This document shows positions 57,732-64,000 of a DNA stretch of 64,000 nucleotides, one piece after another. Source of the stretch: Dysgonomonas sp. 511 (GTDB lineage Bacteria > Bacteroidota > Bacteroidia > Bacteroidales > Dysgonomonadaceae). Below the pieces are notes generated by a model. The model did no database searches, was not told the DNA's origin, and saw only the letters and a list, made by a program, of their open reading frames with translations. Position 1 is the stretch's first letter; each line of letters opens with the position of its first letter. Location of the stretch: assembly GCF_010501105.1 (NCBI RefSeq), contig NZ_QVMQ01000006.1, forward strand, positions 47,390-111,389. The letters are read 5' to 3'. A program made the translations under genes and the position numbers.

Positions 57732-58750
57732 CATACCATCCACGGATTATTATACGGATCATAATCACTCTGAAACGTAGCAAGCTGCCAGTCTGTAACA
57801 GGCTTTTTATCTTCAGCCAGCTTCCTTGGTATTTGTGGATTAAGTTTCAATTTCGAAGCATCGGAGAGCCATTTCATAGAATCCTCATAATCCCGAATGC
57901 GAACGATACTCACATTATTGGGTGCAATTAGCTTTGTAAGTTCATAGATGGCTAAGCGCACCATATGTTTTTTCAGATTGTAATTCCGGGGGTCATGTAA
58001 TGATAAGTTGATTCCGATTTGAGGCATATCTGCATTAACATCTGTCTCCGGATAATATACTATACCATTATAAACTACATACTCATGTTCTGATAATTCA
58101 TATTCATTATATTCCGAATTATAATCAGCGATAGCTCCCCAGTTATCAGATTCCATAGGGTTTATGTTATTATCAAAATTGTCCAATGAAAGCAAAGTAT
58201 AGAAATCCCCTTCAAATTCAACAATATTCCATAACGAATAGTCTATTGGTTGCCATGTTGTAAAGTCTGCTTCCAACCAGCCATTTACCAACGGTATCCG
58301 TATATTACCGAATTTATACCCATTTTCATGCTGGCAGATATATAAAACGCCATTATACGAAACAATGTCATTTGGGTAATATGTTTTAAATTGCGAATAA
58401 TTTGGAATAGTATCTGGGGTTAAATTAATATCCGAATGTTCGCCCCAGTAGTCTAAGCTTGCCGGAGCTTTAAATCCACTCAATGAACGAATTACTTCAT
58501 ATATTTTATCCTCATAATATACATGTACCCCGACCGGATAAGAGATTTGCCTGTTATAGTCAGCAATGTACTTCCCTTTGTTTAGTTCCCTCTCTATTTC
58601 ATAATTTTCACTTAGATACTCAATAATACTCATTTCCGCCGATTCCTCCGCCTGAATAAAACGCTCTGTATTATTACGTGTCATCTGGACTAAAGCATCC
58701 TTTGTTATTATTCCCAGATAGTCGCTATTATTTAAAAATCTTCGGTACAT
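57731..58750 (-). CDS. Phage-like structural protein with repeated aromatic modules
   Basis: A 339-residue protein without signal peptide. The N-terminus (MYRRFLNNSDYLGIITKDAL, then AEESAEMSIIEYLSENYEI) resembles DUF1320/Gp36-type head-tail connector proteins in layout: early MY, then a helix bundle. The middle has three or four short modules of the kind YPNDIVSYNGVLYIC, SLWNIVEFEGDFYTL and EHEYVVYNGIVYY, like chitin-binding type 3 folds. The C-terminus (MVRLAIYELTKLIAPNNVS, DYEDSMKWL) again looks like a phage connector. It is the last gene of the leftward cluster. I cannot name it more closely; the DUF1320 comparison is from pattern only. Confidence 0.65.
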   Translation of the reverse strand: MYRRFLNNSDYLGIITKDALVQMTRNNTERFIQAEESAEMSIIEYLSENYEIERELNKGKYIADYNRQISYPVGVHVYYEDKIYEVIRSLSGFKAPASLDYWGEHSDINLTPDTIPNYSQFKTYYPNDIVSYNGVLYICQHENGYKFGNIRIPLVNGWLEADFTTWQPIDYSLWNIVEFEGDFYTLLSLDNFDNNINPMESDNWGAIADYNSEYNEYELSEHEYVVYNGIVYYPETDVNADMPQIGINLSLHDPRNYNLKKHMVRLAIYELTKLIAPNNVSIVRIRDYEDSMKWLSDASKLKLNPQIPRKLAEDKKPVTDWQLATFQSDYDPYNNPWMV

Positions 58751-58834
58751 ATATTCTTTATCAAGAATAGTTTATCATATCCAATAAAGATTAACCGAAT
58801 GCTAAGGTATTTGTAAAACTATCAACTAAACTTT

Positions 58835-60544
58835 TCAGAAACTATACGCATACGAAACCGTAGTAGTAGTCAAATCAGTTTTCCCTCTACTTGTAATATC
58901 CCTGTTCTGCCATACAAAACTGGCATTCAAACTGTGCTTCTTTAATATCCTGTAAGATGCATTAACCCTCAAGTTTAAGACCTTAGCCTGCACCTCTTCA
59001 TCATTCAGGTTAACATTATAAGATGTCGAAAAACCCGTCATCAATGTTTTTTTCAATAAGTTTGCGCTTACCCCGAGCATTGGCCCCAACGTATAAGATT
59101 CTGTACCTCCTCCATAATTATAAGAAGCATTAAATGACGAATTGATATTAACACCCTGCGGAATAAAAGAAATTCCATATCCCAAAGCCGAATTGACAAA
59201 ACGGGATACATTTCCGGGAATAGATATTCCTCCCTGTTTATCAGCGGCCGTTTGGTAACTTAAGTTCAGGCTGGCTCGTTGGTTTTGTTTCTCTGTCTTT
59301 TTGAAAGTGTACATTATCGAACCATCAAGATTCTGAGATAATTGGGTGAAATTCAGCGTATCCAGATTCTGATATGGAGAAGTTTCGTTTATATAATCGA
59401 ACTGGGATTTGATGTTCCTGTGGCTCTGAAATGTAGAATAGTTAGCTGATAGTTGAAGATTCTCCGTAGGTGTATAATTAAGATTTATCGAACCTACATA
59501 CCTGTTGGTAGATTCTTCCTTATCTTTATTCAGGTCATCCCGTTGAACTCCGAAACTGACAGCGATATTGGCTTTATCATCTTTCAGGAATGGGCGTGCA
59601 AAATTCAATGTAATATTTTCATAGTCATTATTGAAATAATATGCGCCAAGTGTTTGATAATCGGGGTCTATACGCTCGTATCCTATCCCAATCGTATTTT
59701 TCAGAAGTTGATAATTTATTCTTGCATTAAAAGCATTATAGGTATTGGTAGAGGTCCGTTTATTAAATATATTGTTTACCAATCCACCACTTTCTTTAGG
59801 GGCATTCTGATCCCGGGTCAGTATACTTATTGCATATTCAGCAATCAGCGTCAGGTTGCTTACCAAACTGATTCTTGTATTAAAAGCCAGCACTGAATTT
59901 TGCATCGGCATTACTCCCAAACTGTCGAAAGTAATCCTCATATCTTCGTCTTTACAGTCCTTTGCTCCAAAATATGTTACCCCAACAGCATATTTATCTG
60001 TGTCGTATTCTGCTTTTAACCCATACCCCATTCTTTTGTAATTAGGCATTATTTCCGGGTTTTCTACCGAATAATCGACCTTCTTTAATAAACGCCCTCC
60101 CATAGCGGCTATCCTGAATTTTCCCGGACTCAGTTCTACTCCGGCTCCGGTAAATTGATGACCATTTAGCGTATAAGGGGAAAATGTCATTGAGACATCC
60201 CCAATATGTGCCGTAGCCCATTTATATGTGGGATGGATACTGAAACGGTTTGGCAGTGACGGGTAAGACAAGTCTGCTCCCAGGTTCGTAAGGTTAATGC
60301 TGATAGGGATATTTACCTGCCCGTATATACTGGCATTCAGGCTACCATTCAGATAATAAGTCCAGTCTTGCCTTCCGGGTTGTGGAGTTCCTCCATACAT
60401 AACAGTTCCGGCAGAAATACCACCATTAAAGGTGAAAGGCTTGTTCTTGGTTATATTACCGATATTATCCAAGTCAACCTGTTGGCTATAAATAGCTCCA
60501 TATATGATATTTGCCAGTAGTAACAACAATATTTTATTTTTCAT
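58835..60544 (-). CDS. Outer-membrane beta-barrel protein
   Basis: A 569-residue protein with a signal peptide (MKNKILLLLLANIIYGAIYSQ). It then consists almost wholly of amphipathic strands and turns, with a C-terminal Phe (TTVSYAYSF), as in large outer-membrane barrels. There is no plug, no TonB box and no known domain. Phrases such as GDVSMTFSPYTLNGHQFTG and FAVGVTYFGAKD-like strands (YAVGVTYFGAKD) recall porin-like proteins of Bacteroidota. It begins nine bases after the stop of a PKD lipoprotein gene, so the two are made together. The placement inside a phage-like cluster is unusual. Confidence 0.8.
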   Translation of the reverse strand: MKNKILLLLLANIIYGAIYSQQVDLDNIGNITKNKPFTFNGGISAGTVMYGGTPQPGRQDWTYYLNGSLNASIYGQVNIPISINLTNLGADLSYPSLPNRFSIHPTYKWATAHIGDVSMTFSPYTLNGHQFTGAGVELSPGKFRIAAMGGRLLKKVDYSVENPEIMPNYKRMGYGLKAEYDTDKYAVGVTYFGAKDCKDEDMRITFDSLGVMPMQNSVLAFNTRISLVSNLTLIAEYAISILTRDQNAPKESGGLVNNIFNKRTSTNTYNAFNARINYQLLKNTIGIGYERIDPDYQTLGAYYFNNDYENITLNFARPFLKDDKANIAVSFGVQRDDLNKDKEESTNRYVGSINLNYTPTENLQLSANYSTFQSHRNIKSQFDYINETSPYQNLDTLNFTQLSQNLDGSIMYTFKKTEKQNQRASLNLSYQTAADKQGGISIPGNVSRFVNSALGYGISFIPQGVNINSSFNASYNYGGGTESYTLGPMLGVSANLLKKTLMTGFSTSYNVNLNDEEVQAKVLNLRVNASYRILKKHSLNASFVWQNRDITSRGKTDLTTTTVSYAYSF

Positions 60545-60553
60545 CCTTTTTTA

Positions 60554-61825
60554 TTATGCCGGCTCTTTTTGTACTTTTATATCTGCTAGTATATACGAAT
60601 CGCTACCTTGTGAAACAAAGGCTTTGATACGGATAACCCCTTTTATTCCATTCTCAGTTTCAAACAGTACGAATCGGGGGATAAACACATTGGTAAACCA
60701 CGACGTTGTGTTGCTCGCGGCCTTTATGCCCAACGTTTTCAGCTTGGCATCGTTAACCATTTCATCAAATTCGGTATCGGTAAAGGTTAAAGCCGATTGA
60801 TTCAAATCGTTGATAAAATAGGTTTGTGTTGGATTAGGAATCGAAGCGAATCCGGAGGATAGGGCATCAGCCGGCGAAAGGAAATAACAACGGCTGAAAC
60901 TTGCATCCAGTCCAAAGAAAACAAGGTTGATATTTTGCCCGTTAGTTGAATTAATTTCACTTTGAGGTAATATTTTCCTCTCAGACAAGGAGTAGAAACA
61001 ACCTATCGTTTCCTCTGCCTTCTTTATACCGAATTTTACATTATTCAATGTATAAAGATTTGTATTGGCCTTGAGGGTTATCTCCTTTCCAAGACTTTTG
61101 GTTTCTTTTTCATTGTTTCCTTCTAAGGTAATTGTATAGGTGCCCGGATATGTGAAGGTGATTTCTGTATTTTCAGCATTCTTATCAACGATAGTGCCTC
61201 CGGTCGATCGCCACAAGTAGGTTAATCCATTTTGTGTTTTATTAATAAGGCTGGCTGTAAATGGAACTTCATAGTCAAAATCATCAAAAGAGGGTTCTAT
61301 CTCAAAATCGACTTCGATCTTAGGTAACAAATTAATAATTTGTGTAGTAGAAAAAATTTCCCTCCCATTATTCACAGTTAATGTGACTTTATGTTCTCCC
61401 GGAGAGTCGAATATAACATTCTCCGGAAATTGTTCATTGGATGATGCCGGTTCCCCTCCATCGAATATCCATTCGAAAGCCGATGCTCCGGTAGTGAGAT
61501 TTGTAATTTTGATTTCTGCCGGAGCAAAATCATTGATTAAAATTTCCGTATTGAACTCAACATGAACTGTTGAGTCAACAGAAAAGGTAAATTCCTTAAC
61601 GTCCCTTTCATTGTTGTTCCATGCTTCAAGAGTTATGGTATATGTTCCCGCTTTGTTGTAGATCACAGTGCCGGGATATTGTTCATTGGATGAATCCGGA
61701 GAGCCACCCTCAAAAGACCATTTGTAGAAATCAGCACCAGTCGTACTATTCTTTATACTGACCGAAACCGGTGCCGTATAATTGTCATTCTGAATAGTTG
61801 CCTGAAATTCTGAGTTAACAAGCAC
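60554..61825 (-). CDS. PKD-repeat lipoprotein, signal peptide disrupted by a one-base frameshift
   Basis: A 423-codon frame whose only start is GTG at 61825. It holds three PKD domains (YKWSFEGGSPDSSNEQYPG, FEWIFDGGEPASSNEQFPE and YLWRSTGGTIVDKN), then a C-terminal beta-rich domain ending ILADIKVQKEPA. Codons upstream of the GTG read LFLLLSICFSSCYEETK, a clear lipoprotein signal, but an in-frame stop precedes it. If the T5 run at about 61870-61874 were T6, translation from TTG at 61890 would give MKIINYFLLLSICFSSC. So the gene is either mutated, phase variable at this run, or affected by a sequencing error. It is followed by the barrel gene after nine bases. Confidence 0.82.
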   Translation of the reverse strand: MLVNSEFQATIQNDNYTAPVSVSIKNSTTGADFYKWSFEGGSPDSSNEQYPGTVIYNKAGTYTITLEAWNNNERDVKEFTFSVDSTVHVEFNTEILINDFAPAEIKITNLTTGASAFEWIFDGGEPASSNEQFPENVIFDSPGEHKVTLTVNNGREIFSTTQIINLLPKIEVDFEIEPSFDDFDYEVPFTASLINKTQNGLTYLWRSTGGTIVDKNAENTEITFTYPGTYTITLEGNNEKETKSLGKEITLKANTNLYTLNNVKFGIKKAEETIGCFYSLSERKILPQSEINSTNGQNINLVFFGLDASFSRCYFLSPADALSSGFASIPNPTQTYFINDLNQSALTFTDTEFDEMVNDAKLKTLGIKAASNTTSWFTNVFIPRFVLFETENGIKGVIRIKAFVSQGSDSYILADIKVQKEPA

Positions 61826-62045
61826 TTTCGTTTCTTCGTAGCATGAAGAGAAACAGATTGATAATAGTAAAAATAATTAATAATTTTCAATCTGATTTTT
61901 TAGTTAACTATAGTTCGATTATGGTAATCCATAGAATAATTGAGAAATTTCTAAAAATGTCAATTTTATGTAAAGCTATAATGTATAGTAATCTGGTTAA
62001 AAACGGTATCACAATATCTATCTGATTATAACTTTACATAAGGTA

Positions 62046-62360
62046 TTACTCTCCATTATATATCCGCTCGACCGTACTCCACATATCGTCAGGTAGTTGC
62101 TCATCTGATATACGCTCACAGGCTTGTTTCAGATACTCCAGTTCCTGGGAGGAAAATTCTGTGTTTAATGGAATATCTTTTTCTACATTCCACTCGATAC
62201 GCTTGGTTTCAGTATTTTCTTTTAATCCTAGTTCTTCTTTTTCGATGTCAGATATTTCAATCTTACGAAGGATCTCCTTTTTAATATTGAATTGTGAGAA
62301 ATTCCCTTCTTTCGGTAGTAATGCCGGAATATACAGGCGGTCTTTAATTGTTAACTCCAT
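62046..62360 (-). CDS. Small phage-associated protein
   Basis: A 104-residue acidic protein (MELTIKDRLYIPALLPKEG, then NIKKEILRKIEISDIE, ending STVERIYNGE). The LTIKDRLYIPALLPKEGNF start resembles short proteins I associate with Bacteroidales prophages and related elements. It has no signal peptide and is mainly helical. Its function is unknown. A spacer of about 155 bases separates it from the PKD gene. It follows the 62430 gene on the same strand. Confidence 0.7.
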   Translation of the reverse strand: MELTIKDRLYIPALLPKEGNFSQFNIKKEILRKIEISDIEKEELGLKENTETKRIEWNVEKDIPLNTEFSSQELEYLKQACERISDEQLPDDMWSTVERIYNGE

Positions 62361-62429
62361 ACTTATTCTGTTTATAATTTTCTAAGAATAGAGTTTGTTT
62401 GCTCTGATAGTTTGACTGGTGATTATTTT

Positions 62430-62714
62430 TTATTGGGGATTTACGTCCTTTTTAATTTGCCGTATCAGGTTTTCATAGTCAGAGAATAATTTTGGAACCG
62501 GTGCATTTTCTATTATTGAGGCGGTTATGTTTCCGTTTTCAAATAGGATATGTCCCAGATACACATCTTCTGCATGCTCTTCTTTTTTTATACCAATTAT
62601 GGTAATCATTACTTTTATTAAATTACTGTTCGAAATGCTGTATTCCAGATTATATACCGCATTTTCTGTTGTGCTGGTAGCGTTTTTAGTTGTTATTACA
62701 TTCAGTATGTCCAT
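62430..62714 (-). CDS. Small protein of unknown function in the phage-like cluster
   Basis: A 94-residue protein starting MDILNVITTKNATSTTENAV, with several short beta-like stretches (YNLEYSISNSNLIKVMITII) and a Lys/Glu-rich middle. It lies between the tail-like gene and the 62046 gene on the same strand, so it is probably cotranscribed. I do not recognise it. Confidence 0.6.
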   Translation of the reverse strand: MDILNVITTKNATSTTENAVYNLEYSISNSNLIKVMITIIGIKKEEHAEDVYLGHILFENGNITASIIENAPVPKLFSDYENLIRQIKKDVNPQ

Positions 62715-62768
62715 TTTCTATATTTTAAAAGTTTGTTTAAGAATAGGAGTATCGCTGATAAAAAGTTA

Positions 62769-63911
62769 TCACCATTTATTCCTGCCTATCACAGCAAAGG
62801 TGAAGTTTGTATCCACCTGGCTTCCATTATCAGCATTTACCACCCTGAGAACAAAATCATAGGGGTTTATATATTCTACCCTGACATATGAATTAGAGTG
62901 GCCATTAGAGCTATGGTCCCAGTAAGGAGAGGTAACAACAATATATTGTGTATGTCCAAGATTATGCTTGCAGACAAAATAACCTGTACCTGTCCTTTGA
63001 AAGGATGTTACGGTTAAACCATTCCCCCATTGCTGGTATAATGTGGAACTCCGTTTTACCAATGCAGAAAATAAAACACCCGGAGCATTCCACTTTTCTC
63101 CTGACCGTTGTCCAAACAGATGGGGGCCGAAAGATTCAATAGCACTGGTTGAGCCTGCGTTGGCAATAATTGTAATACCCTTGGCTCCTGAGGCATAAGT
63201 CTGGATGCTTATTGCTGTCCTGGCAGAGTCTGCTCTCATAGCCAATAATGTATAAGTACTTTCATTTATCGAAACATAAGACGCTCCACTCAGGGAATTG
63301 AAAATAAGGGCTGAATCGGCTGCCTTATTTGTAAGCTTATTTCCACTAATGCTAAATCCTCCGATTATTCCTGAAGTAGCATTAATTGTACCGGTAATGG
63401 TTACAGCCCCGGCAGCTGTCCAGCTTATATTACTGTTTGCGACATAGCCGGAGCCGTCATTTGCCAGTTTCCATTTTGTTCCGTTGGATATAGTTCCATC
63501 AGAACTGAGAATAACGCTGTTTTTGGATATCTGGTTGGAAGCGATTGACCAGCCTCCGATAGTACCGCCAACGGCAGTAATCCCGGAACGGTTTAGCGTT
63601 ACCTTTACATTATTGGATGCATCACGGACTGATATACTGCCATCATAAGAGCTCCCTCCGACAATTAATATGGAATCAACCTTAATCTGGCCGGCTCCGA
63701 CTGTACCGGTATATACTCCGGTTGATGTTATCTGTGTCAGACGGGTGCTGATATCTTCCGGGGCAGGGCTCCAGTCTGTCGGTTTGGTTCCCCGTTCAAT
63801 CTTCAGGTTTCGGATATAGACCGTACCGGTTAAATAATCATGCCTTATATTAATTCCAAAAGACGCATTTGCTAACTGTGCCGCTGATACGGTAAATGAG
63901 TCACAGTACAT
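62769..63911 (-). CDS. Phage tail fibre/spike-like protein, 5' end probably lost
   Basis: A 380-residue frame with features of prophage tail proteins: GTVYIRNLKIERGTKPTDWS, then a long Gly/Ser/Thr-rich repeat region (GTIGGWSIASNQISKNSVIL, GTINATSGIIGGFSISGNKL) and a C-terminal domain FVCKHNLGHTQYIVVTSPYW...FTFAVIGRN. The phrase 'IERGTKPTDWSPAPEDI' normally sits deep inside a larger tail protein, after a carbohydrate-binding-like domain that is missing. The frame is open about 80 bases upstream of the ATG with unrelated residues, then a stop. It therefore looks 5'-truncated. It is the first gene seen of the leftward cluster, which continues past the window. Confidence 0.75.
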   Translation of the reverse strand: MYCDSFTVSAAQLANASFGINIRHDYLTGTVYIRNLKIERGTKPTDWSPAPEDISTRLTQITSTGVYTGTVGAGQIKVDSILIVGGSSYDGSISVRDASNNVKVTLNRSGITAVGGTIGGWSIASNQISKNSVILSSDGTISNGTKWKLANDGSGYVANSNISWTAAGAVTITGTINATSGIIGGFSISGNKLTNKAADSALIFNSLSGASYVSINESTYTLLAMRADSARTAISIQTYASGAKGITIIANAGSTSAIESFGPHLFGQRSGEKWNAPGVLFSALVKRSSTLYQQWGNGLTVTSFQRTGTGYFVCKHNLGHTQYIVVTSPYWDHSSNGHSNSYVRVEYINPYDFVLRVVNADNGSQVDTNFTFAVIGRNKW

Positions 63912-64000
63912 GACAAAAATAGGATAAAAAGGGAAATAATTGACTGATAATAAGCCTGTTATTATTTTGAAAAGACCTTGATTTTTAGTATCTTAGAAAG

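Overview
The window reads as chromosome of a Bacteroidales bacterium, most like Dysgonomonas or a close relative. The basis is SusC/SusD pairs, a hybrid two-component regulator, a protease that looks like a type IX secretion substrate, GH97/GH43/GH20/GH9 enzymes, lipoproteins with acidic residues after the lipid cysteine, and promoters with a TAnnTTTG -7 box. No rRNA or tRNA gene was recognised. The genus is inferred.

Layout. (1) 1-16168: a glycan locus that looks aimed at hexosamines. It holds susC (5' cut by the window edge), susD, a ROK sugar kinase, an MFS transporter, a SIS-domain protein, a creatininase-type amidohydrolase, a GH20 hexosaminidase, a GH9 enzyme whose frame breaks at a run of ten A before a polysaccharide deacetylase domain, and two convergent DUF5009/HGSNAT-type membrane acyltransferases. 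(2) 16286-20797: a fold-back repeat, a missed 56-residue small protein and a large M6-type metalloprotease with PKD and C-terminal sorting domains. (3) 20923-25832: a palindrome over a promoter, then TonB receptor, AmpG-like transporter and HemN, a possible porphyrin salvage operon. (4) 25928-33029: metG, a GT39-like membrane glycosyltransferase whose N-terminus is made of repeat DNA, a YoaP-like acetyltransferase and a GH97 alpha-glucosidase. (5) 33030-36735: a 1-kb gene-poor stretch with a (GA)20 tract inside a 42-codon ORF, strong terminators and repeats, then an S74 tail-fibre-like protein that appears to have lost its 5' end. (6) 36943-51121: a complete polysaccharide utilisation locus: HTCS regulator, a 21-bp-spaced direct repeat plus promoter, IPT/NHL lipoprotein, GH43, SusC, SusD, GH43 and an unassigned helical-toroid protein. 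(7) 51143-54406: DUF5606 protein, MsrB-MsrA fusion, a small HExxH protein and RmuC. (8) 54501-64000: an integrated element. A short RNA-like unit is followed by two tandem paralogous tyrosine recombinases, then by a leftward cluster of phage-like genes interleaved with a PKD lipoprotein and an outer-membrane beta-barrel protein; it continues past the right edge.

The two glycan loci follow the usual plan: surface lipoproteins and SusCD bind and import oligosaccharides, periplasmic or surface hydrolases cut them, and in the first locus a kinase, SIS protein and amidohydrolase would process the sugar. The second locus is probably switched on by its HTCS sensor acting on the direct repeat upstream of the IPT/NHL gene.

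The most promising unusual points are the GH9/deacetylase junction on a dnaX-like slippery run, the PKD lipoprotein whose signal peptide is lost by one missing T, the PKD/barrel pair inside a phage-like cluster, the (GA)20 micro-ORF, the TonB-AmpG-HemN operon, and the absence of recognisable NagA/NagB in a hexosamine locus that carries a creatininase-type and a SIS protein instead. Several dispersed repeat families fill the intergenic gaps, and one supplies a start codon.
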